The notes beneath the pieces were generated by a model. The model was given only the letters and a program-made list of their open reading frames with translations. It did no database searches and was not told the DNA's origin. 64,000 bases of DNA from SIG589 sp964566175 (lineage in GTDB: Bacteria; Bacillota; Clostridia; Oscillospirales; Acutalibacteraceae): positions 72,152 to 136,151 of the forward strand of contig CAZMHU010000001.1 of assembly GCA_964566175.1 (NCBI GenBank). The letters are read 5' to 3'. This document shows positions 8,957 to 18,329 of this stretch, piece by piece (the first letter of the stretch is position 1; each line of letters opens with the position of its first letter). Position numbers and translations under genes: made by a program.

Positions 8957-10306
8957 TTAAGACAAACGTTTTTTAATAACGGCGGCAACTTCTTTTGCCA
9001 CTGTCTCAATCTGTTTTTTATCATCGCCCTCGGTCATAACACGTATGAGCGGTTCTGTACCCGACGGACGAACAACAAGTCTGCCGCTGTTACCGAGTTC
9101 CGCCTTGGCGTTCTCAATCGCGGTTTTAATTGTTTCATCGGTGTAATAATGCAACTTTCCCTCAGCCGAAACCTTGATATTTATCGAGGTTTGCGGGCAC
9201 TTCTTCATAACGCTTGCAAGTTCGGAAAGTTTTCCTTTTTTGCGGCGAAGAAGTGAAAGCAGTTGTGTTGCGGTAATTTGACCGTCGCCCGTTGTTGCGA
9301 AATCACGGAAAATAACGTGGCCCGACTGCTCACCGCCGAAAACGGTATCATCAAGCAACATCTCTTCAAGAACAAAGCGGTCACCTACCTTTGTGGCAAC
9401 AAAACGAATATCATTCTCCTCGCAAAAACGTGAGAAGCCAAGGTTGGTCATTATCGTGCCGACAACGGTATTCTTCGCAAGTCTGCCTCGCTCTTTAAGA
9501 TCGGTTGCACAGATTGCCATAATTTCGTCACCGTCGATAAAATTACCGTTTTCGTCAACGCACAAACATCTGTCGGCATCGCCGTCAAAGGCAACGCCCG
9601 CATCAAGTTTGTTATCAACAACATATTTCGCAAGTACTTCCATATGTGTCGAACCGCAATCCTTGTTGATGTTCTCGCCGTTGGGTGAGGCGTTTAAAAT
9701 ATGGGCGTTTGCACCCAAACCGTCAAAAATCTGTTCTGCTGTTTTGCTCGCTGCACCATTGGCACAGTCAACGGCAATATTAAGACCGTCGAGTGAATAA
9801 AGCACGCAACTTTTTACGTGGTCGCAATAATCCTTAACAGCATTTGCGGCAACAGTAACCTTTCCGACGCCGTGTCCGGTGGGGAGTTCGGGAAGAGATA
9901 CTTTATTAAGCACGATATCCTCAATCTGTTCCTCAAGCATATCCGGCAGTTTGAAACCATCACCGCTGAAAATTTTTATTCCGTTATATTCCGAAGAATT
10001 ATGCGATGCGGATATCATTACACCCGCCTCGGCTTTGTATTTTCCAACCAAGAAAGCAACCGCAGGAGTCGGTACAACACCGAGATTGATAACATCAGCG
10101 CCGACAGAACAAAGCCCCGCTATGAGTGCACAAGAAAGCATATCCGACGATGTTCTAGTGTCGCATCCGACAACGAAGACCGGTCTGCGGCGACAACCGT
10201 CTGCCAAAACAGCAGCGGCGGCACGGCCTATCTCCATTGCGGTCTCACAGGTGAGTTCGCTGTTTGCAATTCCTCGTACTCCGTCTGTTCCGAATAGTCT
10301 GCCCAA
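8957..10306 (-). CDS. glmM: Phosphoglucosamine mutase
   Basis: Converts glucosamine-6-phosphate to glucosamine-1-phosphate for UDP-GlcNAc synthesis. The active-site phosphoserine loop ISASHN, the metal loop DGDADR and the C-terminal RPSGTEPLIRVM loop are all present. Family members begin (M)GxxFGTDGVRG. This fits a TTG start at 10306 (L-G-R-L-F-G-T-D), which has GAAAGGA nine bases upstream and gives 449 residues; an ATG at 10315 sits directly on that ribosome site and is less likely. It is probably co-transcribed with glmS. Confidence 0.95.
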   Translation of the reverse strand: MGRLFGTDGVRGIANSELTCETAMEIGRAAAAVLADGCRRRPVFVVGCDTRTSSDMLSCALIAGLCSVGADVINLGVVPTPAVAFLVGKYKAEAGVMISASHNSSEYNGIKIFSGDGFKLPDMLEEQIEDIVLNKVSLPELPTGHGVGKVTVAANAVKDYCDHVKSCVLYSLDGLNIAVDCANGAASKTAEQIFDGLGANAHILNASPNGENINKDCGSTHMEVLAKYVVDNKLDAGVAFDGDADRCLCVDENGNFIDGDEIMAICATDLKERGRLAKNTVVGTIMTNLGFSRFCEENDIRFVATKVGDRFVLEEMLLDDTVFGGEQSGHVIFRDFATTGDGQITATQLLSLLRRKKGKLSELASVMKKCPQTSINIKVSAEGKLHYYTDETIKTAIENAKAELGNSGRLVVRPSGTEPLIRVMTEGDDKKQIETVAKEVAAVIKKRLS

Positions 10307-10637
10307 AAAAATCATTCCTTTCAATAATTAAAATCGGCTTTTGACGTTTGCTGATTAAATTTTAACATACACCGATTTTCATTTCATTATCTTTTCGTGA
10401 CAACGCAGAAAAAATTGTGCATATTTTATACTAAAGTTCAATAATTTGATTTTAAAAAATAAATTTTAACTAAAAATATTTTTTAAAAACGCTTTTTGAA
10501 TTTTATTTTTTCAACTCGAAAGATCACCGGATTTTTCACAAATTTTACGCCCGAAAAATTAAGATGTATTTAATATTACAAGATATATTTTTACCGCATT
10601 TTCAATATAATTATTATAATTTTTTCACAATACGCTA
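10307..10637. other. AT-rich intergenic region between glmM and the peptide gene
   Basis: No gene is visible in these roughly 330 bases, which are markedly AT-rich. The one structure I can point to is an inverted repeat, AAAATCGG (10330-10337) with CCGATTTT (10372-10379), which would lie in the glmM leader. A clear glmM promoter could not be assigned. The plus-strand promoter of the peptide gene begins at the far end. Confidence 0.5.
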
Positions 10638-10666
10638 TTTACAATTTGTTGATTTTGTTGTATTAT
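10638..10666 (+). promoter_or_regulatory. Sigma-A promoter of the peptide-glycosidase pair
   Basis: TTTACA (10638-10643), 17-base spacer, TATTAT (10661-10666), upstream of the 47-residue peptide and the 1963-residue secreted protein. Confidence 0.7.
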
Positions 10667-10703
10667 GTTTCTTGGTATTTTATATATTTTGTGGAGGTGA
10701 ACT

Positions 10704-10847
10704 ATGAAAAAGCAATATGATAAGCCGAATGTCGATGTTTTTTCTCTCGACACAACAGATGATTTTTGCACTGTTTCAGGGAAAACCGATATCGACGGAA
10801 ACTTCAACGATTACGGTAGCACTTCTTCCGAAGACGACGGCATTTAA
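10704..10847 (+). CDS. Small YxxP-type peptide, function unknown
   Basis: A 47-residue peptide behind a strong GGAGGTGA ribosome site. It begins MKKQYDKPNVDVF and has an acidic, serine- and glycine-rich tail ending SSEDDGI, with one cysteine (C22). No signal peptide or membrane segment is visible. Clostridia commonly encode short proteins with a basic start and a Y-x-x-P motif; the same motif in lasso-peptide leaders is the recognition site for PqqD-like proteins, but no maturation enzyme is adjacent here. It shares a promoter with the secreted glycosidase starting 38 bases later. It could be a modified-peptide precursor, a regulator or an orphan small protein; I cannot choose. Confidence 0.7.
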   Translation: MKKQYDKPNVDVFSLDTTDDFCTVSGKTDIDGNFNDYGSTSSEDDGI

Positions 10848-10885
10848 CCCTTAATAATAAAAAAACATCACCGGAGGAGCAACTT

Positions 10886-13800
10886 ATGAAAAAACTATTA
10901 AGCATTTTGCTGACGGTTGCGCTTTTGCTCGGAACGGTTTCCGTTCTTATGCTTATGCCTGCCGTTGCGGAAAACAACTCGGCAACCCCCTCCCCGCTCT
11001 TTGCAACCAACGAAAGCGAAGTTAAAGGCACCGTCTACAATCTGATTGAAAACGGCGATTTTGAAAAAGGTCTCGCGGCCGACACCTTTGTTTCGGACAG
11101 TGGCGCATTCACACGTAAGAAATACGAAAAAGGCGAAGACAGAGGAAAGTATTATCTCGAGTACAAAACAAACAGACAGGAAACCTCTTCCTCCGCTATC
11201 AAACTTCCCGTCGATAAAAGCACCGAATACACAGTTTCGTTCGATTTGAAAATTACCGATTTCGGTGCAAACGGCGGTTTGCGTATCGGCTTTTATTATG
11301 CTCTCGGCAACTGGAATAATGTTGCGCTCATAGGCGGCGGCACACAAAAATATATCGGCAGTGAAAACGGCTATACATATACATATTCTTCTTCGGCAAA
11401 CGCCGAGCACCGCCCCGGCGACCACTTTAAATACGCACAGTATCTCACCGAATTCGAAAACGGCTGGATGCATTTTACCTTAACATTCAATTCAGGTAAA
11501 GACGAGCGTGTTTTCACCGACGGCACAAGCGGCACACTTTATTTGGTACTTGCCAACTTTAACAACGGATTCACCGCAAAAATTGATAATGTCAGTTTCG
11601 GCACGAAGCGTGCTATAACCGCCTACACCGAAGGTTGCGGCACTGCCACTGCCGACAAGAATATCGCTCTCCCCGACGAAGAGGTCACATTTACCGCAAC
11701 ACCCGACTACGGCGCACGTTTTTGCGGTTGGTACAGTGATAATACCTGTGTTTCCTACGATAACGTATTTAAAACCGGCAGTTTTGCGAGTCTCACGGCA
11801 AAGTTTGAAAGTTATAACCTTGTCGAAGACGGCGGCTTTGAAAACGGAACGGTTTCCGGCTTTGTTGCACGCAATTCGGGTGTAAAACTTGAATGCATTG
11901 ACCACACTGAAAATGTCACTTCCGAATTTGGTAAAAAGGTTTTGAAAGTTACCGAACCCGATAACGATACATATATCGGCTTTTATCTCCCCATTGCGGC
12001 AGAAGCAAACACAAAATATCTTCTCCATATATCATATAAAGTAGTAGCAGAACAAAACACAAGAACCGAAGTTCGATTGGGCGCAAACAGCGGTTGGAGC
12101 AGTTTTTCCAATTCATATTTCTATGCGTCATCTGCAAAATACAGTTACGCTCCACTCTCCGACCACGGCGCATTCAGTCAATATATGTCGGACAATTTGA
12201 AGGCTCACTTCGGCGACGGATTTATAGAACTAAATGCCGTATTCTCGACCGAAGACGAACTCACCGACGGCAATATGTATCTCCATATGGGTGCATATGA
12301 CAGCGCAACTTTTTACATCGACAACGTTTCGGTATATAAACTTTCCGACTTGACTCCCAATATGCTCGGAGCATCACTCGTTACCGAAACAGGCGGCAAA
12401 TACAAAGAGGGTACTATATCATATGCGGCAACCCTTAACTATACGTCACCCTCTGCGGTTTTAAAGGAAGTCGGTTTTCTTGCAATGCCGACACAACTCA
12501 TTCCCGAAAACACACTCCTCACAAAAAATACCGACAACGTGAGCCGCGCATATATCAAGAGCGACGGCGGATTGAAATTAAGCGGCAAACGTGTTTATGC
12601 CACTTTTAAGAACACCGACAGCATAAACAGTTATACAAAAATATCAGCAAGACCGTATTGTGTGCTTTCCGATAAATACGGCAAATTCGAATGGACGTTC
12701 TATTCCGAAAACGAAAATCCCGCTATTGCCGTTCAAAACGGAACATATAACCGCTCTGTAAATCAGGTTAAACGCCTTATGGCGGTTAAACTTTTGGAAC
12801 GCTATTCACAGAATGCTCCCGAAGATTTTTACAGTGACCACGACGTGACCGCCGCAACAAATGTAAAAACTTCATCCTTCCCCATCGACAAGGTTTGGAA
12901 CTTTGTAAAACGCAATATTTATCTTATAGAAACAACAAGCCAAGGCAAGTCAGAGAGTGAAAACCTCTATATCGACGGCGGGTTTGAAGATGCATCAACA
13001 TATTTGGGTGAACAGCGCACAATATATATTGATACAAGTCTTCCCGAAACTTCCGCACTATCCTTCAAACCAAACGAGAGAAGTTACGCCGTTATGCGTG
13101 ATTATGACCCCGACGGTTGGATATATTATTCGGGAAGCGATTATGTCTTCGCATACGGCGATTTCGACAATATTTTCTCCCGCGTTGACAACAGTGTAAT
13201 AACTCCACACAGCGGAGAATACTCACTGCGACTCAACACCCGTGCGGGAACTGCAAACCGTGTGCTTAAAAATCTTAAACCCAACACAGATTATGAACTT
13301 TCGTTTTATTGGAATTCGGATTATTACGTTACCCTCTCTCGCACATTCGTTTATCCGTATTCTTATGAAAGTGCAGGCACGGAAACCGTTAAAGACGAAA
13401 ACGGAAAAACCAAAACCGAAACGCTCAACGGCAAGGAATACAACGTTAATAAACTCTCGCAGCAATACTATTTCGTTCCCAAAGATACACAACTGCAGTC
13501 CGAGGGTCTCGCCTACCGCATAGGAAGTTACTACGGTGACAACACTTGGCAAAAGGTAACACTCAAGTTCAACACAGGCAGTAACACCGAGGTCGTATTC
13601 GGACTCAACTTCGCGGGACGTGCAAATTCCGGTACGGTTTATATCGATGATTTTACGCTATGCAAATCGAAGCCCGTCGCAAGCGGCATAACCGACAGCA
13701 CATTCAGCGAAGGAACAAAGAACTGGAGCGGAACCGCATATACATATAATATTGCGGGCAATCCGAGTGCAACGTTCACATCCGCCTCGCAATCGCTTAT

Positions 13801-16777
13801 GCAGACGATAGGTGTAGAACCTATGACTGATTATACCCTCACGGTAAAGGCGTATACAAAGGAAAAGAACGCACTGTATTTCGGTGTTACGGACATATCG
13901 AACCAAACGCTCAATGTGCTTTCCACCCTTTCAAACACTTCAAATACCGTGACCGATAAAACAGGTCTCAAAATATATAAACTAAACTTTAACTCGGACA
14001 ACAATCATTATCTCAACGTTCATCTTCAGTCACTCTGCGACAGCAAAGTAAATATATATGAGGTATCTCTCGAAAAGCAGGAAGACCTTATTGTTTACGA
14101 CAAGGTGGATTTTGAAAACTCCGTGACTACCGTAAACGGCGGTGTTGCTCCGCAGTATAACATTGCAAAAACAAATAATAAATGGTTCTGGATAACTTCA
14201 CAGTATGCACATTCGGGCAGAAATTCACTCGTTATGTATGCCACATCAAACGATACCAATGCGGAAACCGACGGCACAACAAAAGACGGTGATCTGCTCC
14301 GCCACCCGCTTTATCAAAAATGGAGCACATTCTCGGTACAACCCGGCACATACTATAAAATTTCGTACTATGCCAAGGCGGAAAAAGCCGGCACAACCTT
14401 TGAAAGTTCCGTTCGTACGCTCGAAGAACACGACTGGGACTATATGCACGCATTAGACAAGAAAACCATCACACTTTCGACAACAGATTGGACACTTATT
14501 GAGCACGTTTTCTGTCTTGAAACCGAGTTCAAACTTCATAACTTCGCCGACCTTGTAATATCGGGCTGTGAAAATCAAGCATCCAATATTTTCTTTGACG
14601 ATATCGTGATTGAAGAAACCATTCCCCGCATTGACAGCGGTACACCGCAAAAACTCTATACCGAACAGATTTTCAATCTTATCCCCGATAACGATTTCGA
14701 AAACGGCAGTAAAAACTACTCCGACGGACAGGTTATAAAGAGCACAGGCGCATATAACGGAAGCCACTATCTGCGCGTAAACGCCGGTACTAAAATTGTC
14801 ATTCCCATAGAAAATCAAGTTGAATACAGTTATATCCCCTCAACCCATTACACACTCTCCGCCGCCGTACGCAAATCGGCAAACGGCAAGGGATATGTAG
14901 GCATTTCATACACCTCGGACGGCAACAATCTTTTATGCGACGAAAACGGCAACGTCGCAGAAACACTGGTTCCGCAGTCAACCTCTTGGACTTTCGGCGG
15001 ATTTTCATATGCAAGTCCTGTTGTGACGCACAATTATATTGTTATCGAATGCACCGAAGGATACATAGACGTTGATTATCTTTCGCTCTTCTCCTCGCTC
15101 CACGCATTCGCAGAAGACCCCAACAAAACAATCGCCGCATACTACGATTATGACGATTTGACGTCGGCTGTTAAAAACGGCGGAACAAAAGCGGAAAACG
15201 CCACCAACCTTTCAATCAAGAACACCACCCCGCTTACAACCGACTTTACCGGCGTCAACAAGACGGTTTACCACCCTGTAATAAGCGATGTTTTCGGCCG
15301 TCAATACACAGAGGCTCAGTGGGCTTTTGAAATCGGCAGAATGAAGGAAGCAGGCATTACCGCTATCCGCACAATGTTCAGGTCACAGTGGGCATACACA
15401 GGTGACGAAAACGATCCGTGGAATTGGGACAGCGAAGAAATGCAACAGTTTTACACTTGGTGCAACAAACTCAAGGAATACGGTATGGATGTTGCCGTAA
15501 TTTTGGGTTGGTCTGTTCCCTATTTTGTATACGGTGCAACTTCAATTCCCGAAGTTAAATATCTTGCACCACGTATCTACGACGAAAACGGAAAGGTTAA
15601 ATACACAATCTCTTGGGGTATTCTCCACCCCGCAATCGACTTTGATACTGCGGCAGAACGCTATGCCGAATGGGGCACACAGGCTATTACCGCTATAAAT
15701 GAGCACGGCGTTACGAATGTCACCCACGCCCTCACCTTTAACGAACCGTCGCACAGAAACAGCAGTGTTTACGAGGGTGCACACGCAAAAGAAATGTTGC
15801 AACTCGTCGAGGCTTTGGTTGACAAGATGAACGTCACTACCCTCTCAAACGGCAAAACTGTCCGAGAGTCGATTAAACTTGTCGGTTCAAATCAAGCCAA
15901 CCCCGTAAATGCAGGTCTTTCGGACTACTTCCTTAAAAATTCCAAATACGGCATTGACCTTTATGATATTTGGACAACGCACTATGTTGAAAGCGGTTAC
16001 GAAACCATCTACGGTCCCGAAAACGACCATTACGATACACAACTTGCAACATACAAAACGATGCTGACAAACTATAAGGGAAAGAAACCGTTCTGGCTTG
16101 ACGAATTCGCCTGCCACGGATATTTCCTCTCTGATGATGTTGATGATAAAACTCAGCGTTGGTGGGGCGTCGACTACGCAAGCCAATATGTTGCACTTAT
16201 GAATTCGGGTATGTCGGGCGGTATTCTTTGGCAGTATTCCGACTGTCTGTGGTCATACATTTCAGGCTCCGGCGGTGCATTCCTTTACGGACTCCACCTC
16301 ACCGGTGCAACACAGGCAACACTTAAAACACAAACGCCGTATTACAGTTATTATGCCATTACCCTGCTGACGAAATATATGTCATGCAAGGACAACTCAA
16401 GCACATACCTCGGCGAATCGGGTGATGCACACATCCACACCTCAGCAGTACAAACAGCAGACGGAAACTGGTCGGTACTTGTCGTCAATAACAATCTTGA
16501 AGATAAGGCAATCAGTATTAAGTTTGACAGTTCGATAGGTGGCAAAAACATGTATCGCCACGTATACAACTATGCGACCGTAACACCCGATTCACAAGCA
16601 CGCGTTATCGACGCCGACAAGACATACAGCGCCGTTACCGATACAATAAACGACACTATTCCCGCAGGCTCTGTTGTGATCTATACCACGATGAAGGGTA
16701 ACTCGCCAAAGATAGACACCGACGGCGATATTCAAATCGGAAACCGTCCCGAAGGCGTTCCGGATATTTGGGGATAA
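10886..16777 (+). CDS. Giant secreted multi-module glycoside hydrolase (CBM array fused to clan-A-like catalytic domain)
   Basis: A 1963-residue extracellular protein. A signal peptide (about 1-28, MKKLLSILLTVALLLG...AVA) is followed by several jelly-roll carbohydrate-binding-like modules, recognised by repeating starts such as NLIENGDFE and ends such as KIDNVSFG (near residues 51-230, 311-480, 693-920, 930-1060, 1070-1240 and 1265-1400). One GWY-type InlB-like repeat lies near 279. The C-terminal barrel (about 1455-1850) has FNEPSH with candidate acid/base E1620 and FWLDEF with candidate nucleophile E1740, followed by a beta-sandwich and an acidic tail. No sortase signal, SLH or dockerin is visible. 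Its catalytic part is a paralogue of the protein encoded at 34730-36562. Substrate unknown. Confidence 0.85.
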   Translation: MKKLLSILLTVALLLGTVSVLMLMPAVAENNSATPSPLFATNESEVKGTVYNLIENGDFEKGLAADTFVSDSGAFTRKKYEKGEDRGKYYLEYKTNRQETSSSAIKLPVDKSTEYTVSFDLKITDFGANGGLRIGFYYALGNWNNVALIGGGTQKYIGSENGYTYTYSSSANAEHRPGDHFKYAQYLTEFENGWMHFTLTFNSGKDERVFTDGTSGTLYLVLANFNNGFTAKIDNVSFGTKRAITAYTEGCGTATADKNIALPDEEVTFTATPDYGARFCGWYSDNTCVSYDNVFKTGSFASLTAKFESYNLVEDGGFENGTVSGFVARNSGVKLECIDHTENVTSEFGKKVLKVTEPDNDTYIGFYLPIAAEANTKYLLHISYKVVAEQNTRTEVRLGANSGWSSFSNSYFYASSAKYSYAPLSDHGAFSQYMSDNLKAHFGDGFIELNAVFSTEDELTDGNMYLHMGAYDSATFYIDNVSVYKLSDLTPNMLGASLVTETGGKYKEGTISYAATLNYTSPSAVLKEVGFLAMPTQLIPENTLLTKNTDNVSRAYIKSDGGLKLSGKRVYATFKNTDSINSYTKISARPYCVLSDKYGKFEWTFYSENENPAIAVQNGTYNRSVNQVKRLMAVKLLERYSQNAPEDFYSDHDVTAATNVKTSSFPIDKVWNFVKRNIYLIETTSQGKSESENLYIDGGFEDASTYLGEQRTIYIDTSLPETSALSFKPNERSYAVMRDYDPDGWIYYSGSDYVFAYGDFDNIFSRVDNSVITPHSGEYSLRLNTRAGTANRVLKNLKPNTDYELSFYWNSDYYVTLSRTFVYPYSYESAGTETVKDENGKTKTETLNGKEYNVNKLSQQYYFVPKDTQLQSEGLAYRIGSYYGDNTWQKVTLKFNTGSNTEVVFGLNFAGRANSGTVYIDDFTLCKSKPVASGITDSTFSEGTKNWSGTAYTYNIAGNPSATFTSASQSLMQTIGVEPMTDYTLTVKAYTKEKNALYFGVTDISNQTLNVLSTLSNTSNTVTDKTGLKIYKLNFNSDNNHYLNVHLQSLCDSKVNIYEVSLEKQEDLIVYDKVDFENSVTTVNGGVAPQYNIAKTNNKWFWITSQYAHSGRNSLVMYATSNDTNAETDGTTKDGDLLRHPLYQKWSTFSVQPGTYYKISYYAKAEKAGTTFESSVRTLEEHDWDYMHALDKKTITLSTTDWTLIEHVFCLETEFKLHNFADLVISGCENQASNIFFDDIVIEETIPRIDSGTPQKLYTEQIFNLIPDNDFENGSKNYSDGQVIKSTGAYNGSHYLRVNAGTKIVIPIENQVEYSYIPSTHYTLSAAVRKSANGKGYVGISYTSDGNNLLCDENGNVAETLVPQSTSWTFGGFSYASPVVTHNYIVIECTEGYIDVDYLSLFSSLHAFAEDPNKTIAAYYDYDDLTSAVKNGGTKAENATNLSIKNTTPLTTDFTGVNKTVYHPVISDVFGRQYTEAQWAFEIGRMKEAGITAIRTMFRSQWAYTGDENDPWNWDSEEMQQFYTWCNKLKEYGMDVAVILGWSVPYFVYGATSIPEVKYLAPRIYDENGKVKYTISWGILHPAIDFDTAAERYAEWGTQAITAINEHGVTNVTHALTFNEPSHRNSSVYEGAHAKEMLQLVEALVDKMNVTTLSNGKTVRESIKLVGSNQANPVNAGLSDYFLKNSKYGIDLYDIWTTHYVESGYETIYGPENDHYDTQLATYKTMLTNYKGKKPFWLDEFACHGYFLSDDVDDKTQRWWGVDYASQYVALMNSGMSGGILWQYSDCLWSYISGSGGAFLYGLHLTGATQATLKTQTPYYSYYAITLLTKYMSCKDNSSTYLGESGDAHIHTSAVQTADGNWSVLVVNNNLEDKAISIKFDSSIGGKNMYRHVYNYATVTPDSQARVIDADKTYSAVTDTINDTIPAGSVVIYTTMKGNSPKIDTDGDIQIGNRPEGVPDIWG

Positions 16778-16798
16778 AGTTTAATAGTTTCAAAGGGC

Positions 16799-16843
16799 AA
16801 AGAAAAGCCGCCGATGTTTTCATCGGCGGCTTTGTGTTTTTTA
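16799..16843. terminator. Bidirectional intrinsic terminator
   Basis: A 13-bp stem (16804-16816 with 16821-16833), TTTT loop and T-rich tail lie between the convergent secreted glycosidase and glycosyltransferase genes. Confidence 0.9.
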
Positions 16844-16844
16844 T

Positions 16845-18207
16845 TTACTTATTTGATGCCACTTCGTTTTCTTTTTTGTCGGCAGAAGTGTTAAAACCGA
16901 GTTCTCTTATCGAAATTGCGGCATCGTGCTTTATCGGTTTCCACTGTGCACGTGTGAAAAGCGCGACAACAGCAAGATACGGCCCTACCGAATCAAACCA
17001 CGGGAAAAGCAAGGTGTAAAAAATCAGTTTGCCCAAAGGACACATAGTGTGTTTGTGCTCACGTATTACGACAAGTGCACCCTTTACAAACTTGCGAAGA
17101 TAACTTCGAAATTTCGGTTCCAATATTACCCAAAGTGCCACAAAGAAGGTTCTGTGCGGTTTATCCTGAGATACCGCAACACTTCCAACGCACAGCGCCC
17201 AAAGCCGTGATGAGATAAACCGTATTATCGGGAATATAATCTGACGGAAAGCGTAGTATGTACTTCCGGGGAATGCGTAAACTATCATATCATAACAGGC
17301 AAATCCACGCCAACCTTTTGTGAATATACCCTTTAAAAGTCCGAAAAACGTCGTAAAGAAAGAATACATTCTACCCTTAATCCAACGTATGCGCTGGCGC
17401 GCCATAACACGCAACTCATACGGTTGTTCGTCAAAAAACTCAGCATCTTCGCAAAAGGCAATATATTCGCCCGCCGCAACGCTGTTAAGGGTAAACTGCG
17501 TATCTTCGGTGAGACAGGTATACTTCCAACCGTCACGCAATAAGCGCGAAGATATTACAAATCCCGTTCCGGCAATGTGGGTACTTGTATTAAGCCATAC
17601 ACGCGGGCGGTGATATGTTACAACACTCCGCATAAAGTGTATTCCGTAGCCTGCGGAAATAAAGTTTCGGTCAAAATTTTTGGTATTACGATATCCGACA
17701 ACAACACCCGCACCTGTATCAAACGCCTTATTAAGTTCGGTTATAAAATCGGGGTGCAACAGATTATCGGCATCAAAGACGATATATCCGTCAAAACTTT
17801 CAATCCCGCGCTCCTCTTTTATTTTTTTCAAACAAAAACTGCATAGCGTAGCCTTTTCGCGCATGGGCGGGGTCATTACGCTCATAAACCGTGCAACCTT
17901 TACTGCGGCAAATTTTCGCCGTTGAATCGGTGCAGTTATCGGCAACCACAAAAATTTCGGTATATTCCGCCGGATAACTCTGCGCATGAATGGAATCTAT
18001 AAGATTACCGATAACCTTTTCCTCGTTTCTCGCGCAAACCACGATACCGTAGCGATATTTGTTTTCGGTTTCTTTATATTTCTTCTTTGGGGCAAACAAT
18101 CCCAAAAACAGATAAAACGTGTTATACTTCTTTGCCCACGAATAGCCCTTGTGAAAGCCGCGGTAAAAGCGTTTCCATATTACGCTTATTGCCTTTAAAA
18201 AACGCAT
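16845..18207 (-). pseudogene. Processive GT2 glycosyltransferase, frameshifted
   Basis: Together two overlapping frames encode one membrane glycosyltransferase of about 450 residues. The first frame (18207 to about 17825) holds the N-terminal GT-A part with CARNEEKVIGNL and NCTDST. The second (about 17835 to 16845) continues with FDADN (DxD motif), TEDTQF and QRIRW, the set typical of processive beta-glycosyltransferases such as hyaluronan or poly-GlcNAc synthases, and ends in hydrophobic helices. The break sits at a run of seven A (17822-17828 on the minus strand); removing one base would restore the frame. It may be a sequencing or assembly error, a phase-variable tract or true decay. It has its own promoter. 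Confidence 0.8.
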
Positions 18208-18248
18208 CTTTTCAAACCTTTCAGTATTTTATTATATTATCGAAGGCA

Positions 18249-18277
18249 ATTATAACACATATATTATGCAAAGGCAA
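18249..18277 (-). promoter_or_regulatory. Sigma-A promoter of the glycosyltransferase gene
   Basis: TTGCCT (18272-18277), 17-base spacer, TATAAT (18249-18254) on the minus strand. The word AAGGCAATT occurs twice, overlapping both elements (18243-18251 and 18271-18279), so a bound regulator is possible. Confidence 0.75.
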
Positions 18278-18290
18278 TTTAATATTATAT

Positions 18291-18320
18291 TAAGAAAGGC
18301 AGCATCGCTTTGATGCCGCC
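18291..18320 (-). terminator. Probable terminator of clpPX
   Basis: A GGCGGCATC/GATGCTGCC stem (18298-18306 with 18312-18320) has one mismatch and a short, impure T-tail, directly after clpX. Confidence 0.55.
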
Positions 18321-18329
18321 TAAAACAAT

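Noticed and set aside
10330..10379. Operator from the AAAATCGG inverted repeat near glmM
   Set aside because: The arms are 34 bases apart and AT-rich, too weak to assign a function.
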